Positions 27,850 to 36,497 of a DNA stretch of 64,000 nucleotides are shown here, piece by piece; position 1 is the first letter of the stretch; each line of letters starts with the position of its first letter. The stretch comes from Denitrobaculum sp965225735 (GTDB lineage: Bacteria; Pseudomonadota; Alphaproteobacteria; Kiloniellales; Kiloniellaceae), in contig CBDDBN010000024.1 of NCBI GenBank assembly GCA_965225735.1, forward strand, positions 1 to 64,000. The letters run 5' to 3'. The notes below the pieces were generated by a model, which saw only the letters and a list, made by a program, of their open reading frames with translations, had not been told where the DNA came from and did no database searches. The position numbers and the translations under genes are program-made.

Positions 27850-28856
27850 CGGCTTTGCACCCCAAATTCTGACCCTGCGTCCACCTCCGCCGAAGCCTGC
27901 ACCTCCCGCACGACGAGCAGTTGCGCGGCCACCGACGCTGCGATTTCGGCGGGATGCTTGCCAGAAATGCCTGCGATACCGATCGGACAGGTTAAGCGCT
28001 TCAGACAGTCCTTCGGCAGACCTCTGGCAAAGAGGCGCCGCTCGAAGCGTGTGCGTTTCGTCGCCGAACCAATCAGGCCGAGATAGGCTGAATCTCCCCG
28101 ACGCAAGACAGCTTCGCAGATCTCCAGATCGAGCTGATGACTGTGTGTCATGACAAGATAGAAAGCGCCCGGCTCCGCAGACGTAACTTCGGTCTTCCGC
28201 AAGTCCAGTGTCTCAATCGCCACGTTGGCCGGCCGCTGTTCAGGAAAGATTTCTGGCCGGCTGTCGATCCAGGTCACGCGGAAAGGAAGCGGCGCCAGAG
28301 CCGCAACCATGGCCTGACCGACATGGCCCGCGCCAAACAGATAGAGCGGTGTTCGCTCATCTGTGAAGGGTTCGATAAGAAGCTTGCGGCCCCCTTCCTC
28401 GAGGATACAAGGCGACGCGCCCTGATCACCGGGCTTCGACGACCGCAGGTGCATGGAACCATCGTCCGCGTCGATCGGCGTGACAAGAACACTGGAACCT
28501 GACTGGGTGGTCAATCCCGCAAGGTCTTCGACCGCAATCGCTTCGAATAAGACATTTGCCGAACCGCCGCAGCATTGTCCAAGGGCCGGCCCTAAAGGAA
28601 AGCGCTCGAAGCGCCTGCGGCGGCCGTTTGCTTTTCCTGCAAGCATCTCCCGCGCGATCTCGAGACAGCAATACTCCAGATGCCCGCCGCCGATGGTCTC
28701 AAAGAAGTCATCGCCAGTCACGACCATCTTGGTTCCGGCAGCGCGCGGCGTGGACCCCCGCGCCGCGGCGACTGTCACCAGAACGGCGGGCTCGCCAACT
28801 TCGGACAGTTCCCGCAGTTGTTCGAGCCAGCGGGGGCTATGGGTTCGATGGGTCAT
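27846..28856 (-). CDS. xdhC: Xanthine dehydrogenase accessory protein XdhC
   Basis: A 336-residue chaperone that binds the molybdenum cofactor, promotes its sulphuration and inserts it into XdhB. The N-terminal CoxI domain has VTVAAARGSTPRAAGTKMVV, with the downstream GGGHLEYCCLEIARE. The C-terminal Rossmann domain has LYLFGAGHVGQAMVAAL and the ending LTCPIGIAGISGKHPAEIAAS. It is flanked by four-base overlaps with xdhB upstream and guaD downstream, so it is translationally coupled to both. Confidence 0.93.
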   Translation of the reverse strand: MTHRTHSPRWLEQLRELSEVGEPAVLVTVAAARGSTPRAAGTKMVVTGDDFFETIGGGHLEYCCLEIAREMLAGKANGRRRRFERFPLGPALGQCCGGSANVLFEAIAVEDLAGLTTQSGSSVLVTPIDADDGSMHLRSSKPGDQGASPCILEEGGRKLLIEPFTDERTPLYLFGAGHVGQAMVAALAPLPFRVTWIDSRPEIFPEQRPANVAIETLDLRKTEVTSAEPGAFYLVMTHSHQLDLEICEAVLRRGDSAYLGLIGSATKRTRFERRLFARGLPKDCLKRLTCPIGIAGISGKHPAEIAASVAAQLLVVREVQASAEVDAGSEFGVQSR

Positions 28857-31228
28857 TGCGCCGCCTGATCCTCGCCGCCTTCGGCCTGTCGCGCGCGAAT
28901 AGCCTCAACCGCCATGAGGACGCGCTCCGGGGTTGCCGGGGCGTCTAAATCAGGACGGATCTTATAGTCGCCGACACTGGCCACCGCATCGGCCAGAGCG
29001 GAAAAAGCGGAGATCGCCAGCATCAGGGGCGGCTCGCCAATGGCCTTGGAACGATGAATCACGTCTTCCCGGTTTCGGCCGCTCTCCAGCAGCTTCATGC
29101 GAAAGTCCTCGGGCCGGTCGCTGCAAGCCGGGATCTTATAGGTCGAGGGCGCATGGGTGCGCAGACGTCCGCTGTCGTCCCAGAAAAGTTCTTCGCTGGT
29201 CAGCCAGCCGTAGCCCTGGAGGAACCCTCCCTCGATCTGCCCAAGATCGATGGCCGGATTGATCGACTTGCCGGCGTCGTGAAGGATGTCGACCCTCAGC
29301 AGCTTGTGCTCGCCGGTCAGGCTGTCGATCATCACTTCCGAGACGGCCGCGCCATAGGCGAAGTAATAGAAGGGCCGGCCGCTGGCGGTCTCCCGGTCAT
29401 AAAAGATTTTGGGCGTCTTGTAGAAGCCGGTCGAAGAGAGTGAGACCCGCGCCAGATAAGCCTGCCCGATCAGCTCGTCGAAAGTGATGGTCTCCTTGCC
29501 GATCCGTACCTTGTTGGCCTGGAAACGGACTTCGCTGGGTTTCACCTCGTACTTGTTCGCGGCGAAAGAGACGAGCCGTTCACGGATGCTGCGGGCCGCC
29601 GCCTGCGCGGCCTTGCCGTTCAGATCAGTGCCGGATGAGGCCGCGGTCGCCGAGGTGTTAGGAACCTTACCCGTGCTGGCCGCGGTGATCTTGATCCGAT
29701 CAAGATCCACCTGCAGCTCCTCCGCCACAATCTGCGCCACCTTGATGAAGAGGCCCTGCCCCATCTCCGTGCCGCCGTGGTTCAGGTGCACGCTGCCATC
29801 GGCATAGATGTGGATCAGCGCGCCGGCCTGATTGAGGTGCGTGGTCGAAAAGGAAATCCCGAACTTCACCGGCGTCAGGGCGATGCCCTTTTTCATCACC
29901 GGACTGGTCGCATTGAAGTCGCGCACAGCCGCGCGACGGCGGGCATAGTCGGACGAGACCTCGAGCTCCTGGATGATTTCCGGCAGGACGCTGTCCTCGA
30001 CAGTCATGGAATAGGGCGTGACGTTGCGTCCTTCCCCGCCGTAGAGATTGAGCTTGCGCACTTCCAGCGGGTCTTTGCCCAGCGCGAAGGCGATCTCATC
30101 GACCACGCGCTCGATGCCGAACATGCCCTGGGGCCCGCCGAAACCGCGGAAGGCCGTGTTCGAGACCGTGTTGGTCTTACAGCGGTGCGAGGTGATGGAG
30201 ACGTCGTTCAGATAATAGGCATTGTCCGCATGGAACATGGCCCGGTCGCTGATCGCGCCGGAGAGATCCGCCGACATGCCGCAGCGGGAAGCCTGCATGA
30301 ATTCGATTGCCTGGATCCGGCCCTCGTCATCGAAGCCCACGTCGTAGTCGATCCGGAAATCGTGGCGTTTCCCGGTCATGATCATATCGTCGTCGCGGTC
30401 GAGGCAGAACTTGGCCGGACGTCCCGTACACACAGCCGTTAGCGCCGCAATGGCGGCGAAGAGCGCGGACTGAGTTTCCTTGCCGCCGAAGCCGCCCCCC
30501 ATACGCCGCACATCGACCGTGACTGCATTGGAGGGCCGGCCGAGCACGCGCGCGACGTTATGCTGAACCTCGCTCGGGTGCTGCGTCGAGCACCAGATCT
30601 GCACGTCGCCATCTTCGGCCGGCAGTGCGAGAGAGACCATGCCTTCCAGATAGAAATGGTCCTGACCGCCCACATGAATTGACCCGGACAGCCGCTGCGG
30701 CGCCCGCTCCAGCGCCGCCTTGGAGTCCCCACGGCGGATTACGTGGTCGGGTAGAACGTAGTTTTCCTTCGCAAGGGCATCCTCGATGCTCAGGACCGGC
30801 TCGAGCTCTTCGTATTCAACTTGCGCTAAAAGAGCCGCGCGCCGCGCCTCTTCCCGGCTGTCCGCTGCCACCGCAAAGAGCGACTGCCCGATGTACTGAA
30901 CCAGACCGTCGGCGAAAACCGGATCATCGTGCACAACAGGCCCGACATCGTTTTCGCCCGGGATGTCATCCTTGGTCAGGACAGCGATCACGCCAGGGGC
31001 CTGCCGCACAAGAGACAGATCCATCGACTTGATGCGTGCATGCGCCCTGGACGACTGGCCGCAAGCCAGATGCAGCAGATTGGCAGGCGCCGGGATATCG
31101 TCGATGTAGACCGCTTCGCCGGTTACGTGCTTCTCAGCAGAATCGTGCTTCAGAGACCGATGCACACCTCCGGCAATCGTCTCACCTTCGGCCGCAGGAC
31201 GGCCTTGTGGCAGGTTGGCGTCAGGCAT
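28853..31228 (-). CDS. xdhB: Xanthine dehydrogenase, molybdenum-binding subunit
   Basis: A 791-residue subunit that holds the molybdopterin cofactor and oxidises hypoxanthine to xanthine and xanthine to urate. Motifs include GEAVYIDDI near the N terminus, GGQDHFYLEGMV, RMGGGFGGKETQS (a conserved molybdopterin-binding loop), FRGFGGPQGM and the C-terminal GEPPLMLAISAF, whose Glu is the catalytic base in homologues. The start was set at ATG 31228, giving MPDANLPQG; the xdhA stop overlaps it by eight bases. Confidence 0.95.
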   Translation of the reverse strand: MPDANLPQGRPAAEGETIAGGVHRSLKHDSAEKHVTGEAVYIDDIPAPANLLHLACGQSSRAHARIKSMDLSLVRQAPGVIAVLTKDDIPGENDVGPVVHDDPVFADGLVQYIGQSLFAVAADSREEARRAALLAQVEYEELEPVLSIEDALAKENYVLPDHVIRRGDSKAALERAPQRLSGSIHVGGQDHFYLEGMVSLALPAEDGDVQIWCSTQHPSEVQHNVARVLGRPSNAVTVDVRRMGGGFGGKETQSALFAAIAALTAVCTGRPAKFCLDRDDDMIMTGKRHDFRIDYDVGFDDEGRIQAIEFMQASRCGMSADLSGAISDRAMFHADNAYYLNDVSITSHRCKTNTVSNTAFRGFGGPQGMFGIERVVDEIAFALGKDPLEVRKLNLYGGEGRNVTPYSMTVEDSVLPEIIQELEVSSDYARRRAAVRDFNATSPVMKKGIALTPVKFGISFSTTHLNQAGALIHIYADGSVHLNHGGTEMGQGLFIKVAQIVAEELQVDLDRIKITAASTGKVPNTSATAASSGTDLNGKAAQAAARSIRERLVSFAANKYEVKPSEVRFQANKVRIGKETITFDELIGQAYLARVSLSSTGFYKTPKIFYDRETASGRPFYYFAYGAAVSEVMIDSLTGEHKLLRVDILHDAGKSINPAIDLGQIEGGFLQGYGWLTSEELFWDDSGRLRTHAPSTYKIPACSDRPEDFRMKLLESGRNREDVIHRSKAIGEPPLMLAISAFSALADAVASVGDYKIRPDLDAPATPERVLMAVEAIRARQAEGGEDQAAQ

Positions 31229-32762
31229 GGGCCAGTTCCTTGTCCCCAACCAGACGGGTTTCCCCGGCCGCCTCGGTGGTCTCCAGGAAAAACTTCAACA
31301 GAAGGTTCCGGGCGACGGTGCGCCGGTACTCACTGCTGGCGCGCATATCGCTCATGGGCGCGAAGTCTTCGTCGAGCGCCGCCATTGCGGCTTCGACGTT
31401 TTCCCGGCTCCAGGCCTTGCCAGTCAGCGCCGCCTCGCAGGCGTTTGCGCGCTTCGGAATAGCCGCCATGCCGCCGAACCCGCTCCGCAGGGATTTGACG
31501 CTGCCGCCCTCCAGCACCAGTGCGAAGACGGCACAGACCGCGGAGATGTCCTGGTCGAAGCGCTTGCTGATTTTGTAACAGCGCAGTTTCGTGGCCGGAT
31601 CTCGCCGCGGGACGATAATGCTCTCCAGAAACTCGCCGGGTGTAAGGTCCGTTTCACGATAGTCGTGAAAGAACTTGTCTAGCGGAAGGGTCCGGCGCTC
31701 GGCGCCGCGCCGTAAAACAATACTGGCGCCAGCGGCAAGCAGCAGCGGCATGGAGTCGCCAATCGGCGAGGCGTTCGCAATGTTACCCCCCAGCGTGCCG
31801 CTGTTGCGGATCTGGCGCGATCCCAGACGCCGGATCAACTCACCGGCATCGGGGTACTCGGCAGCGAGCATCTCCTCGGCTTCGCTGTAGGTCGCCGCCG
31901 CGCCGATCTCTATGGCGTCCTCTGTCTCCCTAATCGCATGAAGCTCCTGGACGTCGCCCGTGTAGATCACTGTTTCCAGTACCTGATGCTGTTTGGTGAC
32001 CCATAGACCGACGTCGGTGCCGCCCGCCAGAATGCAGGCATCGGGATAGGACATCACCAGTTCGGCAAGCTGGTCGGCGGTGGTAGGTGCGAAATAGCGC
32101 TGGTCCCGGTGCTTCAGCGCCAGCATGCCGCCATCGGTCAGGCTCTCCAGCATAGCGATCGTCTCAGACGACTGCGCATCGAACTGATCACTGTTACCGT
32201 GGTCGCGCATGGTCTGAGCGGCCCGGACGATCGGGCCGTAGCCCGTGCAACGGCAGAGGTTTCCCGCCAGAGCGTCGGCAATTTCACCACGATCCCGGCC
32301 GGCCTCCTCATCATGGAACATGGCGAAGAGCGACATCACGAAACCCGGCGTACAGAAACCGCATTGCGATCCGTGACACTCCACCATCGCCTGCTGAACA
32401 GGGTGCAGTTTCCCAGCATCGCCTGACGCACCGGGCTTTTCCTTTAGATCCTCGACGGTGATGAGCTGCTTACCGTGCAGGGTCGGCAAAAACTGAATGC
32501 AGGCATTAACCGCCCGGTAGCGAAGCTTCTTCTCGCTATTCAGCTCAGCAACCACAACCGAACAGGCACCGCAGTCGCCTTCGGCACAGCCCTCCTTAGT
32601 GCCGCAACGGCCGGCACTCTCGCGCAGATACTGCAGCACAGTCATGGTCGGGTCGAAATTGCGGAGCTCCCGTATCTCACCGCCCATGAGAAAACGAAGC
32701 GTTTCCGTCCTCTGTGGCGAAGCATCGCCTTCCCGGTCCGATGTCATGGATCCAGGCGTCAT
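31221..32762 (-). CDS. xdhA: Xanthine dehydrogenase, FAD and 2Fe-2S subunit
   Basis: A 513-residue electron-transfer subunit. The plant-type 2Fe-2S cluster is ligated by Cys53, Cys59, Cys64 and Cys67 (RCGTKEGCAEGDCGAC). The second cluster uses CGFC and CRCTG around 130-175. The C-terminal half is the FAD-binding CO_deh_flav domain, with LAGGTDVG and GSRQIRNSGTLGGNIANASPIGD. Electrons pass from XdhB to FAD and NAD+. The start lies three bases after the uraH stop, and an in-frame ATG five codons later is possible. Confidence 0.95.
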   Translation of the reverse strand: MTPGSMTSDREGDASPQRTETLRFLMGGEIRELRNFDPTMTVLQYLRESAGRCGTKEGCAEGDCGACSVVVAELNSEKKLRYRAVNACIQFLPTLHGKQLITVEDLKEKPGASGDAGKLHPVQQAMVECHGSQCGFCTPGFVMSLFAMFHDEEAGRDRGEIADALAGNLCRCTGYGPIVRAAQTMRDHGNSDQFDAQSSETIAMLESLTDGGMLALKHRDQRYFAPTTADQLAELVMSYPDACILAGGTDVGLWVTKQHQVLETVIYTGDVQELHAIRETEDAIEIGAAATYSEAEEMLAAEYPDAGELIRRLGSRQIRNSGTLGGNIANASPIGDSMPLLLAAGASIVLRRGAERRTLPLDKFFHDYRETDLTPGEFLESIIVPRRDPATKLRCYKISKRFDQDISAVCAVFALVLEGGSVKSLRSGFGGMAAIPKRANACEAALTGKAWSRENVEAAMAALDEDFAPMSDMRASSEYRRTVARNLLLKFFLETTEAAGETRLVGDKELAHA

Positions 32763-32765
32763 GGA

Positions 32766-33137
32766 TCAGCTCCCGCGGTAAGTCGAATAGCTGTAGGGCG
32801 AGACAAGCAAAGGCACGTGGTAGTGCTGATCGGGATCGGCCAGACCAACGCGCAAAACGATTCGATCCAGGAATTTGGGCTCGGAAGCGCTCACACCTCT
32901 TGCCTCAAAATAGGCGCCGACCAGAAAATGGAGTTCGTATGTGCCTTTGATGAAGTCAGCCCCCTCAAGCAGAGGCGCATCACAGCGTCCATCGTCGTTC
33001 GTGACCGCAGACTTAACGAGCTGCCGCCCCATAGCGCCGCTGCCATCGGCCTCCCGGTAAAGCTCAATGGCAATGCCTGCGCCAGGAACACCCTCAGCGG
33101 TGTTCAGGACATGCGTGGTCAAACAGCCCATTCGCAT
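32766..33137 (-). CDS. uraH: 5-Hydroxyisourate hydrolase (transthyretin-like)
   Basis: A 123-residue transthyretin-related hydrolase that opens 5-hydroxyisourate, the unstable product of uricase, to OHCU. The N-terminal THVLNTAEG motif and the invariant C-terminal YRGS define the family. The His and Arg residues of the active site lie at these two ends. It is the first gene of the purine operon. Neither a uricase nor an OHCU decarboxylase lies in this window. ATG 33137 (MRMGCLTTHVL) is likely; ATG 33131 and a longer frame to 33185 are possible. Confidence 0.93.
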   Translation of the reverse strand: MRMGCLTTHVLNTAEGVPGAGIAIELYREADGSGAMGRQLVKSAVTNDDGRCDAPLLEGADFIKGTYELHFLVGAYFEARGVSASEPKFLDRIVLRVGLADPDQHYHVPLLVSPYSYSTYRGS

Positions 33138-33143
33138 CTCACA

Positions 33144-33161
33144 AGGGCGCGCAAACGCCCT
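33144..33161 (-). repeat. Small hairpin before the uraH start
   Basis: AGGGCG and CGCCCT form a 6-bp stem with a 6-base loop, ending seven bases before the uraH ATG. It could mask or expose the ribosome site. Too short for more than a weak suggestion. Confidence 0.3.
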
Positions 33162-33282
33162 GCCTCCATGTAAAGCCCTGCTCACACGCGGCGCATTCTC
33201 TGCTGCGCGCCAGCACCCCTGCTAGCTGAGGCAGGCTGGTCTTCGTCATGCGAACTCAATAACGTCTACATATTCCACGAAA

Positions 33283-33294
33283 ATTGAATACATA
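33283..33294. promoter_or_regulatory. Operator-like site 1 (ATTGAATACATA)
   Basis: It matches 9 of 12 positions of the perfect palindrome ATTGTATACAAT found 188 bases downstream. It lies in the AT-rich core, close to where the uraH-operon promoter should be. Family knowledge: GntR/FCD regulators often bind palindromes containing GTATAC. Confidence 0.4.
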
Positions 33295-33304
33295 AAAGCG
33301 AATT

Positions 33305-33316
33305 TTCGTATACTTT
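33305..33316. promoter_or_regulatory. Operator-like site 2 (TTCGTATACTTT)
   Basis: It shares the GTATAC core with the palindrome at 33471-33482 (8 of 12 positions). Its centre is 22 bases from that of site 1, about two helical turns, which would put both sites on the same DNA face. Confidence 0.4.
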
Positions 33317-33470
33317 ATTCGGCTTTTTTTGAAAGCGTCTCAAATCAGTGGTTTTCCCGCTAAACCAAGCTTATCTGCTCATGTTTCCGAAGCTCAAACT
33401 GTTTGGTCGTGCGAGGCTTCGATGCCAGCAGTTGAAATCTCGCGCTTTGGCAAGTACGATTTTCAATAGT

Positions 33471-33482
33471 ATTGTATACAAT
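33471..33482. promoter_or_regulatory. Operator-like site 3, perfect palindrome ATTGTATACAAT
   Basis: A perfect 12-bp palindrome 26 bases before the GntR start codon, overlapping its likely promoter or leader. It has the T-GTATAC-A form expected for a GntR/FCD operator and would serve autoregulation. Assignment rests on position and family-typical sequence. Confidence 0.55.
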
Positions 33483-33508
33483 AAGCCTGACTAAAACCGG
33501 ATAACTCG

Positions 33509-34249
33509 ATGACTGCACGCAGCAGCACCAAGCGCGAAAGCCTCAACGGGGTTGAGATTCGCGGCCGGAAAGCCGGTTTTAGCGAGGATCAGATCTACGG
33601 GCAGATCTTCGACGCGATCATCGAACAGCGCCTCGCGCCGGATACGCGCCTGGCAGAAGATAAGCTCTGCGATATCTTTAGCGTCAGCCGGACAGTTATT
33701 CGAAAAATCCTGCAGCGCCTCGCCTACGAAAAAATTGTACAGATCCGGCCCAATCGCGGCGCAATCGTCGCCAATCCCTCAGTAAAGGAGGCTCACGAGG
33801 TCTTTGAAGCCCGACGGGCGGTCGAGAGCGCCGTGGTGCGTTTGGCAATCACGACCATCAGCCCCTCGGAACTGGAAAGCCTGCGCCGCATCGTTGCAGA
33901 GGAAGAGGCCTGTGTGAATCGTGGCGATCGGACCGGCTGGATCCGCTTATCGAACCGTTTTCATCTCCAGTTGGCCGAAGTTTCCGGCAACGAAACCCTC
34001 GCAGGCTTTCTCCGCGAACTCTTGTCACGCAGCTCGCTGATCGCGGCGACCTACGACCCCAGCGGACGCGCCATTGGCTCACCTAAAACGCATGGCCAGC
34101 TGCTAAAGGCGATTGCGGGTGGCGAAATGGATGACGCGGTTCAAGCAATGGCGGCACACCTGGACCACTGTCAGGCGCAACTGAACCTGGATGGCAAAGA
34201 GCCGCCGGTCGACCTGCACGTGGTCTTCGCCGGTGTCGGGGGCAAATAG
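33509..34249 (+). CDS. GntR family regulator with FCD domain, likely of purine catabolism
   Basis: A 246-residue repressor-type regulator. The N-terminal winged helix (about 22-85) has the GntR pattern, with SEDQIYGQIFDAIIEQRLAPDTRLAEDKLCDIFSVSRTVIRKILQRL. The all-helical FCD effector domain (about 95-225) shows the metal-binding pattern, with Asp/His in SNRFHLQLAEVSGN and two later His residues (KTHGQL and HLDHC). It is divergent from the uraH-xdhABC-guaD-BMP operon. By position and by the shared palindromes it is the likely local regulator, perhaps sensing a purine intermediate. Confidence 0.9.
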   Translation: MTARSSTKRESLNGVEIRGRKAGFSEDQIYGQIFDAIIEQRLAPDTRLAEDKLCDIFSVSRTVIRKILQRLAYEKIVQIRPNRGAIVANPSVKEAHEVFEARRAVESAVVRLAITTISPSELESLRRIVAEEEACVNRGDRTGWIRLSNRFHLQLAEVSGNETLAGFLRELLSRSSLIAATYDPSGRAIGSPKTHGQLLKAIAGGEMDDAVQAMAAHLDHCQAQLNLDGKEPPVDLHVVFAGVGGK

Positions 34250-34322
34250 CGCCGGCACCTGGGTTTCGTGAGCCCGAAAGGGCCCTAGAGCAAGGTCCCT
34301 CTAGCCCTCAGATCAAAGAAAA

Positions 34323-34340
34323 AGGGGGCCGCGGCCCCCT
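34323..34340 (-). terminator. rpoD terminator
   Basis: AGGGGGCC-GC-GGCCCCCT is an 18-base palindrome. Read on the minus strand it is followed by TTTTCTTT, so it ends the yqeY-dnaG-rpoD transcript about 30 bases beyond the rpoD stop. Confidence 0.8.
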
Positions 34341-34368
34341 CGTTTCGTCCCAAAGGCCGATGAAGCCG

Positions 34369-36429
34369 TCAGGTATCCAGGAAGCTGCGCAGCTTCCGTG
34401 ACCGGCTCGGATGCTTGAGCTTGCGCAAAGCCTTGGCTTCGATCTGGCGGATACGTTCGCGGGTCACCGAGAACTGCTGACCGACTTCTTCCAGCGTGTG
34501 ATCGGTGTTCATACCAATCCCGAAGCGCATGCGCAGGACGCGCTCTTCACGCGGGGTCAGGCTGGCCAACACGCGGGTCGTGGTTTCGCGAAGGTTCGCC
34601 TGGATAGCCGCATCCAGAGGAATGACTGCGTTCTTGTCCTCGATGAAGTCGCCAAGATGGCTGTCTTCCTCGTCGCCGATCGGCGTTTCGAGGGAAATCG
34701 GCTCCTTGGCGATCTTGAGAACCTTGCGCACCTTCTCCAGCGGCATGACCAGGCGTTCGGCAAGCTCCTCCGGAGTCGGCTCGCGTCCAATCTCGTGCAG
34801 CATCTGCCGGCTGGTGCGCACCAGCTTGTTGATGGTCTCGATCATGTGCACGGGGATACGGATGGTGCGGGCCTGATCCGCGATCGAGCGCGTGATGGCC
34901 TGCCGGATCCACCAGGTGGCATAGGTCGAGAACTTGTAACCGCGCCGATACTCGAATTTGTCCACCGCCTTCATCAGGCCGATGTTGCCCTCCTGAATCA
35001 GGTCCAGGAACTGCAAACCGCGGTTGGTGTACTTTTTGGCGATCGAAATCACGAGGCGCAGGTTTGCCTCGACCATTTCGGTCTTGGCTTTGCTGGCCTC
35101 ACGCTCACCGGTCTGGACCGTCTTAACGATGCGGCGGAACTCGCCGATCGGCAAATTGGTCAGGTCCGAAACATCGGCGACCTTGGCACGAATGCTGGCG
35201 ATATCTTCGGCGTGACGCTCGGCAAAAGACGCCCAGCCCTTGCCAGGCATGCTCTTGATCCGCTCGGTCCAGTTGGGATCCAGCTCATGCCCGAAGTACT
35301 CGTCGAGGAACTGGCTGCGGTTAACGCCGCGCTTTTCAGCCATACGGAGGAGTTTACCCTCCCAGCCGACCAGACCTCGGTTTAAGCCGTAAAGCTGATC
35401 CACCAGCTGCTCGAGCCGGTTGTTGTTGAAATGCACGCCTTCCATCAGGTCGACGAGCTCAGACTTCAGCTTCTCGTACTTTTTCTCCGTCGCGGAGGCG
35501 ACCTTTTCGCCCTTCTGCAGGCTCAACAGGCGCTTTTCCTGCACCTTGGAGAGCTTTTTGTAGGTATCGGCAATCTGCTCCAGGTTTTCGATGACGGTCG
35601 GCAACAGCGCCTGTTCCATGGCGGCGAGAGAGATATTGTTTTCCTCTTCCTCCTCGTCGTCACCGTCGCCGTTGTTTTCACCCTCGGCGCTTTCGCCTTC
35701 CTCAGTCGTCTCGCCCTTGGCCTTAGCGTCGTCGCCTGCCTTAGCCTCTTTAGGGCTATCAGCAACCTTCGCCTCCGGCGCTTTCGCTTCGACCTCGGCT
35801 TCTTCGGTGTCACCCTCTTCGCCGTCTTCCTCTTCGTCGGTTCCGGTGATTTCTTCAACGGAAGGACCGGAACCATAGGTAGCGTCGAGATCGATGATGT
35901 CGCGCAGCAGCATCCGTCCCTCAGTCAGGGACTCATGCCATTCTAGAAGCGCCCGAATGGTCAGGGGGCTCTCGCAGATCCCGCCGATCATCTTTTCCCG
36001 ACCCGCCTCGATCCGCTTCGCGATCGCGATTTCGCCCTCACGCGACAGGAGTTCAACCGACCCCATTTCACGCAGGTACATGCGAACCGGATCGTCGGTC
36101 CGGCCGATATCATCGTCGTTGAGGTTGCCGGTGGCGCGGGAGGAGCTTTCGCCGGCATCTTCATCGGCCGGGGCTTCTTCCTGCTCTTCGTTTTCAATGA
36201 CGTTGATGCCCATTTCGGACAGCATCGCCATGGTATCTTCGATCTGCTCGGAAGACATCTGATCCGGCGGCAGGACCTGGTTCAGCTCGTCGTAGGTGAC
36301 GTAGCCGCGCTCCTTGGCCTTCTGGATCATCTTCTTGACCGACGCAGACATACCGTCCATCAGCGGGCCGTCGGCCGCTTCCTCGCGCGTTTCAGTGGCC
36401 TCGGCGCTCTCGGTTGCCTTACTCGCCAT
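34369..36429 (-). CDS. rpoD: Primary RNA polymerase sigma factor (sigma-70, RpoD)
   Basis: A 686-residue housekeeping sigma factor. Region 1.1 covers the N-terminal 80 residues. Region 1.2 is DPVRMYLREMGSVELL. The nonconserved region carries a long acidic, low-complexity insertion at about 200-270 (runs of Glu/Asp). Regions 2.1-2.4 are clear in NLRLVISIAKKYTNRGLQFLDL, GNIGLMKAVDKFEYRRG and FSTYATWWIRQAI. Region 4 ends with VTRERIRQIEAKALRKL. Third gene of the minus-strand yqeY-dnaG-rpoD order. Confidence 0.97.
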   Translation of the reverse strand: MASKATESAEATETREEAADGPLMDGMSASVKKMIQKAKERGYVTYDELNQVLPPDQMSSEQIEDTMAMLSEMGINVIENEEQEEAPADEDAGESSSRATGNLNDDDIGRTDDPVRMYLREMGSVELLSREGEIAIAKRIEAGREKMIGGICESPLTIRALLEWHESLTEGRMLLRDIIDLDATYGSGPSVEEITGTDEEEDGEEGDTEEAEVEAKAPEAKVADSPKEAKAGDDAKAKGETTEEGESAEGENNGDGDDEEEEENNISLAAMEQALLPTVIENLEQIADTYKKLSKVQEKRLLSLQKGEKVASATEKKYEKLKSELVDLMEGVHFNNNRLEQLVDQLYGLNRGLVGWEGKLLRMAEKRGVNRSQFLDEYFGHELDPNWTERIKSMPGKGWASFAERHAEDIASIRAKVADVSDLTNLPIGEFRRIVKTVQTGEREASKAKTEMVEANLRLVISIAKKYTNRGLQFLDLIQEGNIGLMKAVDKFEYRRGYKFSTYATWWIRQAITRSIADQARTIRIPVHMIETINKLVRTSRQMLHEIGREPTPEELAERLVMPLEKVRKVLKIAKEPISLETPIGDEEDSHLGDFIEDKNAVIPLDAAIQANLRETTTRVLASLTPREERVLRMRFGIGMNTDHTLEEVGQQFSVTRERIRQIEAKALRKLKHPSRSRKLRSFLDT

Positions 36430-36497
36430 ACGGTTTTTTACCCCATACCTTGTTACGCGGCGCTCCCCCGAGCCGCCGACGTTTGCCGATCCAATAG

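Larger units (their letters stand above)
33138..33508. other. Divergent control region between purine operon and GntR gene
   Basis: A 371-base gap without a gene. It carries an AT-rich core at 33260-33330 and the operator-like sites listed separately. The promoters of the uraH-led operon (minus) and of the GntR gene (plus) must be here. No xanthine or guanine riboswitch could be recognised by eye. Confidence 0.6.
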
